A stretch of 64,000 nt of DNA, from contig NZ_CP097843.1 of assembly GCF_023611505.1 (NCBI RefSeq), positions 1,922,001 through 1,986,000 of the forward strand. The letters are read 5' to 3'. The notes beneath the pieces were generated by a model. The model saw only the letters and a list, made by a program, of their open reading frames with translations. It was not told the DNA's origin and did no database searches. Below, piece by piece: positions 1 through 10,804 of the stretch. The number at the start of each line of letters is the position of its first letter. The first letter of the stretch is position 1. The position numbers and the translations under genes are program-made. Origin of the DNA: Streptococcus oralis (lineage in GTDB: Bacteria > Bacillota > Bacilli > Lactobacillales > Streptococcaceae).

Positions 1-53
1 CTCAAGATCACCTCGTTTAAAAAGTTATCGATTTCCTGTGCAAGCTGTCTCAT
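1..53 (-). CDS. adcR: AdcR, zinc-responsive MarR-type repressor (N-terminal 17 residues only)
   Basis: Only the first 17 codons are in the window; the rest lies beyond the left edge. The visible start, MRQLAQEIDNFLNEVIL, closely resembles the N-terminus I recall for streptococcal AdcR, the zinc-dependent repressor of the adcRCBA zinc uptake operon. A good ribosome-binding site (GGAAGGAG) precedes the ATG. Identity is strengthened by the zinc-box-like operator at 111-122 and by the order adc next to dlt, as in pneumococcus. The rest of the protein cannot be assessed here. Confidence 0.78.
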   Translation of the reverse strand, partial: MRQLAQEIDNFLNEVIL

Positions 54-110
54 GTGTTACTCCTTCCCTAGCTATCTTTTCCGTAAAAAAACTTAGATAA
101 CCACCGATTC

Positions 111-122
111 TTTACTGGTTAA
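111..122. promoter_or_regulatory. AdcR (zinc) operator
   Basis: TTTACTGGTTAA matches the AdcR consensus TTAACYRGTTAA with one mismatch. It touches the downstream edge of the adcR -10 box (122-127), so bound AdcR-Zn would block its own promoter. This is the usual autoregulated design of adc operons. Confidence 0.75.
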
Positions 123-149
123 TTATATCATAAACCAAAAAAGAGTCAA
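122..149 (-). promoter_or_regulatory. adcR promoter
   Basis: Read on the minus strand: -35 TTGACT (144-149), 16-bp spacer, -10 TATAAT (122-127). The -35 box lies inside the stem of the nucleotidase terminator (135-182), so the two signals are physically fused. Confidence 0.8.
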
Positions 150-182
150 GGGAAAAAGGAGTAAAAACGTTTCCCTAGACTC
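135..182 (-). terminator. Terminator of the 5'-nucleotidase gene
   Basis: A hairpin with 14-nt arms (AGAGTCAAGGGAAA against TTTCCCTAGACTCT, one mismatch) is followed on the minus strand by a run of six T. It begins about 20 bp after the nucleotidase stop codon. Confidence 0.8.
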
Positions 183-202
183 TTCTAGATGTGAAATTTA
201 AC

Positions 203-2254
203 CTATTTTAGCTTTGGTTTTCTGCTCGATAAGATACCTGCCAGACCAGCTACCATTCCCATCAAGAGCAAGAAGATGGATTGTTCACTTCCTGTATTTG
301 GGAGAGCTTTTTCTGAGACAACTGCCTTCTTGCTAAATTGACCTGCCACCTCATAAGTCAATGGCACATTCGTAGTCGCATCGCTAGCAGCTGCATTCGT
401 TTGAGGCGTTTCTACCGGCAGACTAAAGATTGTAGAATCCACAGAAATCGTCCGCGAGTTTGGATTGATCTTTTCATACTGGGTCAAATCAGCAGTTTTC
501 AAATATTCTTCAAAAGCTGCATCCATAGATGGGCCTTCTTCACGCGCGCCACCTAACATAGTGTAGCCATCGCCACCCGCAGCTAGAAAATCATTAGTTG
601 CAAGATAGTAGGTTTTTGCGAGGTCTAGGAGATCATAACGACCAGTTGTGCGGTTTTTAACCTGAATAGCCAAGACACGTTTACCTGATGGTAGGTTGGT
701 ATCATAGTAGACCTTCACACCCGAAACTTGCAAGAAGCCACCACTTGGCTCTAACAATGGTTGGCCGTTCTCATCCAAGACCTTCTTGCCATCCTTATCG
801 ACCTGCAAGATAGATCCGAGTGACTTTTCAAACATATCCAATACTTGTTGCCCCGTCACTTGGATTTGTGAGATGGTATTTCCAAATGGAAGAACCGCAA
901 TGACATTGCCTTTCGTAATCGGTTTGCCTTTTGCAATAGTTTCACGCAAGCCACCACCATTTGTCACAGCGATGTCAGTCGGATGGCTAAATCCTGTCTG
1001 ACCATACTGATAGAGAGAATCTGCTACAACGTTTCCGAGGTTGGTTTCACGAACCCGAACGTTTTCACGATCTCCATTGAGTTCTACAGGGCTGTTTGAA
1101 ACGACTTCAACAGCATTTTTAGCATCGTATTTTTGTTTAATGTCTTTGACTAGTTTTTCAACTGTTGGATTAGCTGGTAATTTTTTAGCATCAGCAGCCG
1201 GAATCTGAGTTGGATTGCCCAAAAGCTGACGTGATTTGTAGGTGATTTTCCCTACATTATGAAGGTAGCTTCCTGTCTGGTTATAGGTAACATTGTCTCC
1301 ATAAGTCGTTGATTCTACTGTATGAGAGTGACCGTCGATTACTGTTACGCGTTTCCCTTTCAAACGAGGATTTTTAGACAAGGCTTCTGCCAAAGTTGAA
1401 CCACGCCATTCGACTGGGGTTGTGGTATCCACACCCAAGTGAGCCAGCACAACATAGTGTTTGTAGTCCTTACCTTCTGCACGAGCCTTGGCTTGAACTT
1501 CTTCGATGACCTTATTGACTTCAGAGATTGGATCTGTAAAAGTTACCCCTTTGACATTTTTAGGGTGAGTTTTGGTAGCTGTTTCAGGTGTTGTCACGCC
1601 GATTACAACAAACTCATCACCTTCCACAGTCTTATCTTTATCAACGATTGTAGAAGCTTCAAAAAGACGAGCTCCATTGACATAAGTATTGGAGCTAAGT
1701 AATGGGAATTTCAAGATTTCCTTGTATTTTTTAACTTCATCAAGACCAAAGTCAAACTCATGGTTTCCTACTGCCATGGCATCATACTGCATCTTATTAA
1801 GAATTTCAGCACGCGCTTCACCCTTTGTAGAGTTGGAAATCGGTAAACCTTGGAAGGCGTCTCCCGCATCTACGACGAGAGTCGTTTGATTTGATTTCGC
1901 GCGTTCCTGCTCAATGACAGTCGCCAACTTGGCATCACCAATTACTCCCTTTTCCTCTACAATACGACCATGGACATCATTGGTGTGTAAGATAACGGTG
2001 TCCTTTTCTTCGCTTTTAGGAGATTCAGCAGGAGCTGACGGAGCTTCTGCAGGTACAACTGCTTCTGATGTTGCCGAAGTTTCCGGTACCGCAGGGCTCT
2101 CAACAGGAGCTGGAGTCGCCGACGTAGCAGGAGTCGCTACAACAGCTGAACTTTCTGCAGGTGTTGTTGCTTCTTCAGCGTATACTTGTCCAGCTAAGAA
2201 GGCTGGAGCTAACAGGGCTGTCGACAAGACAGGTAACAAAGAACGTTTGTTCAT
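203..2254 (-). CDS. Cell-wall-anchored 5'-nucleotidase (calcineurin-like phosphoesterase, LPXTG)
   Basis: This 683-residue surface enzyme should hydrolyse extracellular nucleotides to nucleosides, releasing adenosine and phosphate; in other streptococci such enzymes supply purines and dampen host immunity. Residues 1-26 are a signal peptide ending QVYA. An Ala/Pro/Thr-rich linker follows to about residue 85. The metallophosphoesterase core shows HTNDVHG, DAGDAFQG, GNHEFDFG and GHSHT, which bind the dinuclear metal centre. The C-terminal 5'-nucleotidase domain contains NGGGLR and ends before LPNTG, a hydrophobic segment and RKPKLK, the sortase signal. The RBS AAAAGGA precedes the ATG. It is monocistronic, with a terminator on each side. 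Substrate preference among AMP, ADP and ATP cannot be read from the sequence. Confidence 0.9.
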   Translation of the reverse strand: MNKRSLLPVLSTALLAPAFLAGQVYAEEATTPAESSAVVATPATSATPAPVESPAVPETSATSEAVVPAEAPSAPAESPKSEEKDTVILHTNDVHGRIVEEKGVIGDAKLATVIEQERAKSNQTTLVVDAGDAFQGLPISNSTKGEARAEILNKMQYDAMAVGNHEFDFGLDEVKKYKEILKFPLLSSNTYVNGARLFEASTIVDKDKTVEGDEFVVIGVTTPETATKTHPKNVKGVTFTDPISEVNKVIEEVQAKARAEGKDYKHYVVLAHLGVDTTTPVEWRGSTLAEALSKNPRLKGKRVTVIDGHSHTVESTTYGDNVTYNQTGSYLHNVGKITYKSRQLLGNPTQIPAADAKKLPANPTVEKLVKDIKQKYDAKNAVEVVSNSPVELNGDRENVRVRETNLGNVVADSLYQYGQTGFSHPTDIAVTNGGGLRETIAKGKPITKGNVIAVLPFGNTISQIQVTGQQVLDMFEKSLGSILQVDKDGKKVLDENGQPLLEPSGGFLQVSGVKVYYDTNLPSGKRVLAIQVKNRTTGRYDLLDLAKTYYLATNDFLAAGGDGYTMLGGAREEGPSMDAAFEEYLKTADLTQYEKINPNSRTISVDSTIFSLPVETPQTNAAASDATTNVPLTYEVAGQFSKKAVVSEKALPNTGSEQSIFLLLMGMVAGLAGILSSRKPKLK

Positions 2255-2287
2255 TTTAAAATCCTTTTCTTTTCGTTTTTCCTTTAT

Positions 2288-2316
2288 ATTATACGATATT
2301 TCTAGAAAATTTGAAA
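2288..2316 (-). promoter_or_regulatory. Probable promoter of the 5'-nucleotidase
   Basis: A perfect -10 (TATAAT, 2288-2293) sits 17 bp from a weak -35 (TTTCAA, 2311-2316), about 35 bp upstream of the start codon. Confidence 0.45.
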
Positions 2317-2354
2317 CCTTTGACTTATTTTCATCTAAAACATTCGCTATTTAA

Positions 2355-2387
2355 ACAAAAAAGCTTGGGTTCAAATCCCAAACTTTT
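2355..2387 (-). terminator. Terminator of the dlt operon
   Basis: Hairpin AAGCTTGGG / CCCAAACTT around a 7-nt loop, with a six-T run on the minus-strand side, just after the dltD stop codon. Confidence 0.8.
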
Positions 2388-2395
2388 AGCTCATT

Positions 2396-3899
<1,504 letters not shown>

Positions 3900-3909
3900 T
3901 TATATCCTT

Positions 3910-5154
3910 TTATTTTTTAAACCATAAATCATTCAAAAATCCAGAAAAGATTAAGAATGAAACCATCACGACATGGAAGGTGACAACCATGCCAAGCAAC
4001 TGAATCCAGCGATTCTCAGGTAAGGAACCCTTTCCAGCTTTTTTCCGTTCTTTATTGAGCGCTTTTTTCTTACGAACCCATGCATCATTGATGACTAGCC
4101 CAATCCCATGGAAAAGTCCATAGGCGATGTAGTACCAGGTCACACCATGCCAAAATCCCATAATCAGCATATTGAGAATGTAGGCTACACTTGAAGTGAC
4201 ATTGCGATTTTTAAAGACCTTCTTTCTGGTCAACACCATGACCATCCGCATAAAGACAAAGTCACGGAACCAGAAAGACAGACTCATGTGCCAGCGATTC
4301 CAAAACTCTTTTAAATCCCTTGACAAAAAGGGCTTGTTAAAGTTGATAGGACTATGAATACCCATCAAGTTTGAAATGGCTAAGGCAAACATAGAGTAGC
4401 CCGCAAAGTCAAAGAATAAGTCTAGACCAAAAGTATACATCACCGCCAGAGCATAATGATTAAAGAAGCCACCTGTCTGTAAGGCCAAATTTTTCAGCGG
4501 AGGCAGTAATATCTCTCCTAAAACATGGGCCAAGATAAACTTGTAAAGGAAGCCAAGCATGATATACTTGACAGCCTCTTCTAGCATGTCCATCAACTCA
4601 TCCCGCTCAGGAATGGTCTCATAATTTTCATTGAAGCGTTTAAAACGATCAATGGGACCACTTGAGAAAGTCGGCATAAAGAGAAGAAAACGTAAGAATT
4701 GCCAAATCGTTAAATCCTTAATGACACCGTCTCTTAACTCAACGATAACCCCAACAGCACGAAAGGTTAGGTAAGAAATCCCTAAAAATCCAAACAAAGA
4801 TTGAGGTCCATGAATAGCAGGAGATACTTTCACAAAGACGATAGGCAATAGAGATAAAAAGCTAACTAGGTAAAATATCCATTTACTATCCCGTTGTTTC
4901 CTATACCTTTTGTAAAAAGATACAAGAAGTACTTGCCAGATAACATAAAGGATAAGAGCGCTTATTTGATTCGTCTTTCCACCTACCAACATGGTGACGA
5001 TAAAGAAGAGACTAACGAGCACCTCGTACAAGGCAAAACGTTTCTTGAAAAAAAGACCAATAAAGATAGGTAAAGTCGCAGCAATTACGTATAAAAAGTA
5101 CTGAAGATCACCATAAGGTTCCAAATGAGGTAGCTGTTTATAAAGCTCCATCAT
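3910..5154 (-). CDS. dltB: DltB, MBOAT-family D-alanyl transferase
   Basis: DltB is the multi-pass membrane O-acyltransferase that moves D-alanine from DltC across the membrane toward DltD and teichoic acid. The 414 residues form about a dozen hydrophobic segments. The MBOAT signature is visible: [18 protein letters not shown] near residues 285-305 and [19 protein letters not shown] near 335-355, the latter holding the catalytic histidine (WHG). The start overlaps the dltA stop codon by 4 bp (ATGA). Confidence 0.95.
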   Translation of the reverse strand: MMELYKQLPHLEPYGDLQYFLYVIAATLPIFIGLFFKKRFALYEVLVSLFFIVTMLVGGKTNQISALILYVIWQVLLVSFYKRYRKQRDSKWIFYLVSFLSLLPIVFVKVSPAIHGPQSLFGFLGISYLTFRAVGVIVELRDGVIKDLTIWQFLRFLLFMPTFSSGPIDRFKRFNENYETIPERDELMDMLEEAVKYIMLGFLYKFILAHVLGEILLPPLKNLALQTGGFFNHYALAVMYTFGLDLFFDFAGYSMFALAISNLMGIHSPINFNKPFLSRDLKEFWNRWHMSLSFWFRDFVFMRMVMVLTRKKVFKNRNVTSSVAYILNMLIMGFWHGVTWYYIAYGLFHGIGLVINDAWVRKKKALNKERKKAGKGSLPENRWIQLLGMVVTFHVVMVSFLIFSGFLNDLWFKK

Positions 5155-6701
5155 CTACTGTTTACCTCGTTAATCAAGCCCTTGATATCAATTTTACCAT
5201 TAGGCGTTAGCGGCAAACTATCTCGATAGAGAAACTTAGACGGCATCATATAAGACATCATGATATCTGCTAGGTCTTCTTTGATAGCCTTGGTAATATC
5301 GATATCACGTTCAAACTGTTCACGAACGCCGTCCTTTAGGATGACATAGGCCAGTAGATTTTGTACCTTGTGGTCCTTGTTATAACGTGGGACAGCAACA
5401 GCCGACTCGATATAGCGAGACTTGTTGAGGTTTTGAGAGACATCTTCAAGTTCAATGCGATAACCATTAAACTTAATCTGGAAATCCATGCGTCCACCAT
5501 AGAGAAGCAAGCCCTCATCTGTCATGGTTCCTACATCCCCTGTGTGGTAGGCTGGAAGACCTTCGAATTCAAAGAAAGCTTCTGCCGTTTTTTCAGGATT
5601 ATTCATATAGCCTTTTGAAACAGCTGGCCCAGAAACGATGATTTCTCCCTGTTCACCATTTGGAACTTTCTTCCCTTCCTCGTCAATGATAAAGGTTGGA
5701 GAATCCGCCTTGGTATAGCCGATTGGCAGGCGTTTGAGAGTCGCCAACATCTCATCAGTGACGGCAACTGCTGACAAAGCTACTGTCGCTTCTGTTGGAC
5801 CGTAGGCATTGATAATACGAGCATTTGGGAATCGCTCGCGCAGTTTTTGAGCTGTTTTGACCGTCAATTCTTCACCATCAAAGTAGAAATGCGTGATTCC
5901 TGGCATTTTCTCACTGTTAAAGTCTTCTGATAACATGGCCATATCTGCAAAGGACGGTGTTGAGGTCCAGATAGCGATTGGCAAGGAAAAGATCGTCGCA
6001 AAGAGTTTTTTGAAGTCCTGAGTAATGGCTGAAGGAAGAGCGAAAAGCGTGCCACCAAGTGCCAAGGTCGGTGCCCAGTACATGACAGATAGGTCAAAAG
6101 AATAAGGGGGCTGAGCCAGCATTTGTGGACGACTTGGCGTCGCAAATTCCTTATCTGTAATCATCCAGTTGGTAAAGCTGAGGAGATTGTCATGGGAAAT
6201 CTGCACCCCCTTTGGCTTACCAGTCGTACCAGAAGTAAAGATAATGTAGTAGTTATCATCACCCTTGACTGGATGCGTGATTTCATAGCTAGTCCCTTGA
6301 GAAAAGGCTTCTTGAACCTGAGCTAGAGTCATCATTGGCGTAGAGACTTGCTCCAATGGAAAATCTGAGATGGCAATAATCAAACTTGGCTCTGCAACTT
6401 CTACGATAGCAGAAACTCGTTCCAAGGCTGAATGGCTGTCAATTGGAATGTAGGCATGACCCGACTTAGTCAGCGCTACAAAGGTAGCCAACATCTCATA
6501 TTCCTGACCACCAAAAACGACGACTGGAGATTTCTCAGGCAAGTCAAGTCGATCGATAGCTGCTGCTAAACTATCTGAATCAGCCTTCAGATCGCCATAA
6601 GTATGCTCTTGACCTAAAACATTGTAGACAGGATATGTTGGCTGTGTTTGAGCAAAGTGCTCAATCGTTTCAATCATATCTTTTATCGGTTTATTAGACA
6701 C
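5151..6701 (-). CDS. dltA: DltA, D-alanine:D-alanyl carrier protein ligase
   Basis: A 516-residue adenylate-forming enzyme that activates D-alanine with ATP and loads it onto DltC. The ATP-binding P-loop is [13 protein letters not shown] (about residues 152-164), with later core motifs [16 protein letters not shown] and PNGKIDIKG, the last carrying the catalytic lysine. The start is GTG: an AAAGGAG lies 10 bp upstream, and the encoded [16 protein letters not shown] is the conserved family N-terminus. It follows dltX by 20 bp. Confidence 0.96.
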   Translation of the reverse strand: MSNKPIKDMIETIEHFAQTQPTYPVYNVLGQEHTYGDLKADSDSLAAAIDRLDLPEKSPVVVFGGQEYEMLATFVALTKSGHAYIPIDSHSALERVSAIVEVAEPSLIIAISDFPLEQVSTPMMTLAQVQEAFSQGTSYEITHPVKGDDNYYIIFTSGTTGKPKGVQISHDNLLSFTNWMITDKEFATPSRPQMLAQPPYSFDLSVMYWAPTLALGGTLFALPSAITQDFKKLFATIFSLPIAIWTSTPSFADMAMLSEDFNSEKMPGITHFYFDGEELTVKTAQKLRERFPNARIINAYGPTEATVALSAVAVTDEMLATLKRLPIGYTKADSPTFIIDEEGKKVPNGEQGEIIVSGPAVSKGYMNNPEKTAEAFFEFEGLPAYHTGDVGTMTDEGLLLYGGRMDFQIKFNGYRIELEDVSQNLNKSRYIESAVAVPRYNKDHKVQNLLAYVILKDGVREQFERDIDITKAIKEDLADIMMSYMMPSKFLYRDSLPLTPNGKIDIKGLINEVNSR

Positions 6702-6721
6702 AGTTCTTTTTCTCCTTTAAA

Positions 6722-6853
6722 CTAGAACTCATTATAAATAAAGCCACCTTGTCCCTGCCCAAGGTAACTAAAAAAATAAAGCAAGCCAAGTAAGATTACA
6801 AAATATAGGGCCGTCCGGCCTAAAAATACATGTAGGTTTCGTTGTTTTTTCAT
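6722..6853 (-). CDS. dltX: DltX, small membrane protein of the dlt operon
   Basis: A 43-residue ORF too short for most gene callers. It encodes a basic N-terminus (MKKQRNLHVF), one hydrophobic helix (about residues 13-31), and a polar C-terminal tail GQGGFIYNEF. The FxYNEF-type C-terminus and its place directly ahead of dltA are the family hallmarks. In other Gram-positives DltX is needed for D-alanylation and its C-terminal peptide is thought to accept or pass D-alanine near DltB/DltD. It is the first gene of the operon. Confidence 0.9.
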   Translation of the reverse strand: MKKQRNLHVFLGRTALYFVILLGLLYFFSYLGQGQGGFIYNEF

Positions 6854-6921
6854 AAGCTATCCATTAATATATCATTTCTATCGACTACAAATACGCACTA
6901 TTAGTAACTTATCTTCCTAAC

Positions 6922-6951
6922 ATTTTACCACTTTATCAACCTTTTTTTCAA
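6922..6951 (-). promoter_or_regulatory. dlt operon promoter
   Basis: Minus strand: -35 TTGAAA (6946-6951), 18-bp spacer, extended -10 TGGTAAAAT (-10 hexamer 6922-6927), giving a leader of about 60 nt before dltX. The rest of 6854-7139 is AT-rich and shows no gene. Confidence 0.6.
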
Positions 6952-7123
6952 CTGTTTACCATAACTTAAAAGTTCGTTTTAGGTTATTTTAAGATAAATT
7001 AAAATGTTAACAGTAAATGTGAACAAAAATTTTCATTTCTATAAATCTCCTATACCAGTCATCAGAAATTAAACAGTTTAAAGAATAACAACAAACACAC
7101 GGCTCCCTCTTTGGGCATTTTTA

Positions 7124-7132
7124 TGCTAAAAT
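7124..7132 (+). promoter_or_regulatory. hslO promoter (extended -10) giving a probable leaderless mRNA
   Basis: TGCTAAAAT is an extended -10 element ending at 7132. Transcription should begin about 7 nt later, at or next to the hslO ATG (7140). No Shine-Dalgarno sequence precedes that ATG. Confidence 0.6.
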
Positions 7133-7139
7133 AGTAGCT

Positions 7140-8012
7140 ATGGATAAAATTATTAAAACTATATCAGAAAGCGGAGCCTTTCGTGCTTTTGTCCTTGACA
7201 GCACAGAAACCGTCCGCACTGCCCAAGAAAAACATCAAACTCAAGCCAGTTCGACTGTTGCACTTGGTCGTGCCCTTATCGCTAGCCAAATTCTCGCAGC
7301 CAATGAAAAAGGAAATACCAAGATTACTGTAAAAGTTCTTGGAACGAGCTCTCTCGGTGCCATCATCACGGTCGCAGATACCAAGGGAAATGTCAAAGGC
7401 TACGTTCAAAATCCAGGTGTTGACATCAAAAAGACCGCAACAGGTGAAGTCCTAGTCGGACCTTTTGTCGGAAATGGTCAATTTCTCGTTATCACAGACT
7501 ACGGTACTGGAAATCCCTACAACTCCATGACTCCTCTCATCTCTGGGGAGATCGGTGAAGACTTGGCCTATTACCTGACAGAAAGCCAACAAACCCCTTC
7601 AGCCGTCGGCCTCAATGTTCTTTTGGATAAAGACGACAAGGTCAAAGTCGCAGGTGGCTTCCTTCTCCAAGTGTTGCCAGGAGCCAAGGACGAGGAGATT
7701 GCTCGCTTTGAGAAACGCATCCAAGAAATGCCAGCCATTTCAACTCTTCTAGAAAGCGACGACCATATCGAAGCCCTTCTCAAGGCTATCTACGGCGACG
7801 AATCATACAAACGTCTATCTGAAGAAGAAATCCGTTTCCAATGTGACTGCAGCAAAGACCGCTTTATGGATGCTCTTGCCAGCCTTCCAAGCTCAGACTT
7901 AGAGGAAATGAAAGAGGAAGACCACGGGGCAGAAATCACTTGTCAATTCTGCCAAACAACTTATAATTTTGATGAAAACGACCTGGAGGAACTCATTCGT
8001 GACAAATCTTAA
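7140..8012 (+). CDS. hslO: Hsp33, redox-regulated chaperone
   Basis: Hsp33 is a cytoplasmic holdase switched on by oxidative unfolding. The 290 residues match the family. The C-terminal zinc switch is visible as CDCSKDRF and CQFC (four cysteines, about residues 234-272). The N-terminal substrate-binding domain has the conserved GRALIASQ and [19 protein letters not shown]. There is no ribosome-binding site, consistent with leaderless translation. The last 14 bp overlap dusB, so the two are probably co-transcribed, as in pneumococcus. A peroxide-producing oral streptococcus would benefit from this chaperone. Confidence 0.95.
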   Translation: MDKIIKTISESGAFRAFVLDSTETVRTAQEKHQTQASSTVALGRALIASQILAANEKGNTKITVKVLGTSSLGAIITVADTKGNVKGYVQNPGVDIKKTATGEVLVGPFVGNGQFLVITDYGTGNPYNSMTPLISGEIGEDLAYYLTESQQTPSAVGLNVLLDKDDKVKVAGGFLLQVLPGAKDEEIARFEKRIQEMPAISTLLESDDHIEALLKAIYGDESYKRLSEEEIRFQCDCSKDRFMDALASLPSSDLEEMKEEDHGAEITCQFCQTTYNFDENDLEELIRDKS

Positions 8013-8979
8013 TACACCTTTTATGATTGGCAATGTTGAGATTCCCAATCGTACTGTTTTAGCGCCCATGGCTGGTGTCACCAACTCAGCCTTTCGTACC
8101 ATCGCAAAAGAGCTTGGAGCTGGACTCGTTGTGATGGAAATGGTCTCTGACAAGGGAATCCAATACAACAATGAAAAAACCTTGCATATGCTTCACATCG
8201 ATGAAGGCGAAAATCCCGTTTCTATCCAACTCTTTGGTAGTGATGAAGACAGCCTCGCACGCGCAGCAGAATTCATCCAAGAAAATACCAAGACTGATAT
8301 CGTCGATATCAACATGGGCTGCCCAGTTAACAAAATCGTGAAAAACGAAGCTGGCGCTATGTGGCTCAAGGATCCAGACAAAATCTACTCTATTATCAAC
8401 AAGGTCCAATCTGTCCTTGATATCCCCCTTACTGTCAAAATGCGTACCGGCTGGGCTGACCCATCTCTGGCAGTAGAAAATGCTCTCGCCGCTGAGGCTG
8501 CTGGTGTCTCTGCCCTTGCTATGCACGGTCGTACCCGTGAGCAAATGTACACTGGCCACGCTGATCTTGAGACCTTGCATGACGTAGCCCAAGCCCTAAC
8601 CAAGATTCCATTTATCGCCAACGGTGACATCCGTACGGTTCAAGATGCTAAACAACGCATCGAAGAAGTTGGGGCTGACGCTGTTATGATTGGTCGCGCA
8701 GCCATGGGAAATCCCTACCTCTTCAATCAAATCAACCACTACTTTGAAACAGGAGAAATCCTTCCTGATTTGACCTTTGAGGATAAGATGAAAATCGCTT
8801 ACGAACACTTGAAACGCTTGATCAGCCTCAAAGGAGAAAAAATTGCAGTCCGTGAATTCCGTGGCCTCGCTCCTCACTACCTCCGGGGAACATCTGGCGC
8901 TGCTAAACTTCGTGGAGCCATTTCACAAGCTAGCACTCTTGCTGAGATTGAAGCCCTCTTGCAATTAGACAAAGCATAG
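7999..8979 (+). CDS. dusB: tRNA-dihydrouridine synthase (DusB type)
   Basis: A flavin enzyme that reduces uridines in tRNA to dihydrouridine. The N-terminal signature [13 protein letters not shown], the catalytic cysteine in [17 protein letters not shown], and the FMN/phosphate motifs HGRTREQMY and ANGDI...IGRAAMGNP are all present in a TIM-barrel order. I place the start at a GTG at 7999 ([18 protein letters not shown]), because TGGAGG lies 10 bp upstream and the upstream ATG at 7969 has no such site. The product is 326 residues. It overlaps the end of hslO. Confidence 0.93.
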   Translation: MTNLNTPFMIGNVEIPNRTVLAPMAGVTNSAFRTIAKELGAGLVVMEMVSDKGIQYNNEKTLHMLHIDEGENPVSIQLFGSDEDSLARAAEFIQENTKTDIVDINMGCPVNKIVKNEAGAMWLKDPDKIYSIINKVQSVLDIPLTVKMRTGWADPSLAVENALAAEAAGVSALAMHGRTREQMYTGHADLETLHDVAQALTKIPFIANGDIRTVQDAKQRIEEVGADAVMIGRAAMGNPYLFNQINHYFETGEILPDLTFEDKMKIAYEHLKRLISLKGEKIAVREFRGLAPHYLRGTSGAAKLRGAISQASTLAEIEALLQLDKA

Positions 8980-8998
8980 TCTCACATCTACAACTCAC

Positions 8999-9036
8999 AA
9001 AAACGGCAAAGCTCAAAAATGAGTCTTGCCGTTTTT
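8999..9036 (+). terminator. Bidirectional terminator after dusB
   Basis: AAAAACGGCAA...TTGCCGTTTTT with an inner GCTC/GAGT pairing. The A and T runs on both flanks let it serve dusB (plus) and the convergent DUF1275 gene (minus), whose stop codon overlaps it. Confidence 0.85.
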
Positions 9037-9721
9037 ATATATTTTCATCTTGTAAATCTAATTGCTTCACTCTAGCTATATAATAGGACATAATCAAAAA
9101 CAAATTGAGGCTGACAATCCATATAGACCATTCATGAAGAAAATGCATCAATACAGCCAAGCTGATTGCGCCCACTACAAAACTTCCCACAACAATCCCA
9201 TAATTTAAGGCCTGACGACGGTATTCTTGGACATTTCCTTCTCTTCTAGCAATGCGATACAAAGCAGTCAGCATCTTTCGGTAATTTCCAGACGTCATAA
9301 AAATGACATAGGGATGATCTTCAATCAAACTGCCCGTAAATGTTAGCATCATCATTCCTGTTCCAAAAGCGATGAAAGGAACTTCTAATAGAGGAAATCG
9401 TGAAAAGAAAGGTAGAATAAGAGTTCCAATAAATAAAGGGAGCAACATCTTAACCCGCCAGTAGGCCGTTTTGCGGTATTCTTTCATGTGCAATGCAAAC
9501 AGAAATCCTAGAGAAAAGAAAATAATGGAGCAGAATCGTAGCATCGTATTGATAACATTTGAGTCGTGCCAATCAGATATCAGTAGGAGAATATTCCCTG
9601 TCTGTGTCGCTACCAAACTATGGTATTGAATATGGCAAAACACATCCAAAGAACCACCTACAAACCCAAGAAATACTCCCATCAATCGTGTGTTTTGAGG
9701 TAAGATTAATTTATCCGCCAT
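9035..9721 (-). CDS. YoaK/DUF1275-family membrane protein
   Basis: A 228-residue integral membrane protein with about six hydrophobic segments. The N-terminal GFVGGSLDVFCHIQYHSLVATQTGNILLL is the typical DUF1275 opening (G-x-x-D-x-h, then a TGN). The family is widespread, and no transport or enzymatic role is firmly established. An AAAGGA lies rather far (about 17 bp) from the ATG. It stands alone between convergent dusB and the lipoprotein gene. Function unknown. Confidence 0.8.
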   Translation of the reverse strand: MADKLILPQNTRLMGVFLGFVGGSLDVFCHIQYHSLVATQTGNILLLISDWHDSNVINTMLRFCSIIFFSLGFLFALHMKEYRKTAYWRVKMLLPLFIGTLILPFFSRFPLLEVPFIAFGTGMMMLTFTGSLIEDHPYVIFMTSGNYRKMLTALYRIARREGNVQEYRRQALNYGIVVGSFVVGAISLAVLMHFLHEWSIWIVSLNLFLIMSYYIARVKQLDLQDENI

Positions 9722-9847
9722 GTATTATCACTCGTTTTCCTTTGATTTTTTTATTATACCACTTTCTCTTGGAGAAACTAAGTGAAAAACAGTTGATTCA
9801 CTCTTTTACAGAACGATTTCTAGTAAGAGTTAAAACACAAAATTTTA

Positions 9848-10531
9848 TTATTGAATCAAGGCAACGCTTGAAACTTTACCATCCGCACCTGTTGTAATTT
9901 GGATGATTTTTCCTCCTCCGATTTTAGCATTATACTTGCCATCATCAAGAGTGTAAGAGTAGCCTCTAATAGAGTAGTTTTCTTTATTTCCTTCTGCAGT
10001 TTCTACTGTAAATTGGCCCCCTGATGAAACCGTAATAGTTTCGCCATTCGCTCCCTTCCAGTTGCCTGCAGCTGCTGAGAAATCACCATCGACCATGGTT
10101 AAAACACCCTTGTAGCGTTTGTTGTGTTCTGCTTGCTTGTCTTGAAGTTTGCGGTCAGTTGTTGGATCATAGCCTGACTGGTTAGACTGGGCTTGAGAAC
10201 CTTGCTGAGTTGATGGAGCCTGAGCTGGAGCTTGTTGACTAGGAGCTGCTTGTTCTTGTCTTGATTCAGGCGCTGGTTTCGCTTGTGACTGATCTGCTGT
10301 TGTAGAAGACTGACCAGAAGATGCCTGAGCCTTTTCAGATGAAGCTGAGCTTGAAGATTTTTGAGTCTTGCTTTCTTTGCTAGAAGAAGCTGCTTTGGAA
10401 CTTGATGATTGACTTGTCTTGGCAGAGCTACTGGTTTGAGCGGTTTCGTTTTTATTTCCACAAGCTCCCAGTAGCAAGGTAGAAGCCAATACAGTCGCTG
10501 CCATCAATTTGATATAGGTTTTCTTTTTCAT
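9848..10531 (-). CDS. Ser/Gln-rich lipoprotein with a C-terminal DUF6287-like domain
   Basis: The start is placed at 10531 (MKKKTYIKLMAATVLAS) because AAAGGAG lies 7 bp upstream; an in-frame ATG 21 bp earlier has no such site. The product is 227 residues. The lipobox LLGAC (cysteine about residue 24) marks a membrane-anchored lipoprotein. Residues 25-130 are low-complexity Ser/Lys/Gln/Ala/Pro, a spacer through the wall. The C-terminal 85 residues (GVLTMVDGDFSAAAGNWKGANG...) resemble the small streptococcal domain I know as DUF6287. Ligand unknown. Confidence 0.8.
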   Translation of the reverse strand: MKKKTYIKLMAATVLASTLLLGACGNKNETAQTSSSAKTSQSSSSKAASSSKESKTQKSSSSASSEKAQASSGQSSTTADQSQAKPAPESRQEQAAPSQQAPAQAPSTQQGSQAQSNQSGYDPTTDRKLQDKQAEHNKRYKGVLTMVDGDFSAAAGNWKGANGETITVSSGGQFTVETAEGNKENYSIRGYSYTLDDGKYNAKIGGGKIIQITTGADGKVSSVALIQ

Positions 10532-10585
10532 TTTTCTACTCCTTTGTAACATTTTTGAAATATTAAGAAATCTTTTTGTAATATA

Positions 10586-10614
10586 ATTGTAACATTAGAC
10601 CTTGAATCTGTCAA
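10586..10614 (-). promoter_or_regulatory. Promoter of the lipoprotein gene
   Basis: Consensus -35 TTGACA (10609-10614), 17-bp spacer and extended -10 TGTTACAAT (hexamer 10586-10591) predict a strong constitutive promoter. The stretch 10615-10769 has no gene. Confidence 0.8.
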
Positions 10615-10769
10615 TTATTTAGATAAACTATTTTAAAAATTGTTCCCTCCACTATTTCAATTCGTAATCGAAACGAAAAAATAGAAAATTTTTTATATTA
10701 GAGTCCTATTTTTTGCATCGCTCTTGTGTAATTCTAAGAAAGATAGCCATTCATAAAAAATGATAATAA

Positions 10770-10800
10770 ATAAAGAGGGCGGGAACTTTGTCCCGGCCTC
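10770..10800 (-). terminator. Terminator of the Nudix/pnuC/nadR operon
   Basis: GC-rich hairpin GAGGGCGGG / CCCGGCCTC, with a T-rich tract on the minus-strand side, 5 bp after the Nudix stop codon. Confidence 0.8.
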
Positions 10801-10804
10801 ACTT

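Noticed and set aside
6960..7015. CiaR-type repeat near the dlt promoter (TTTAAG followed by ATAAATTAAAA)
   Set aside because: Only the first TTTAAG is intact, the second half-site is poor, and the position upstream of the predicted -35 does not fit the usual geometry. Not reported as a site.
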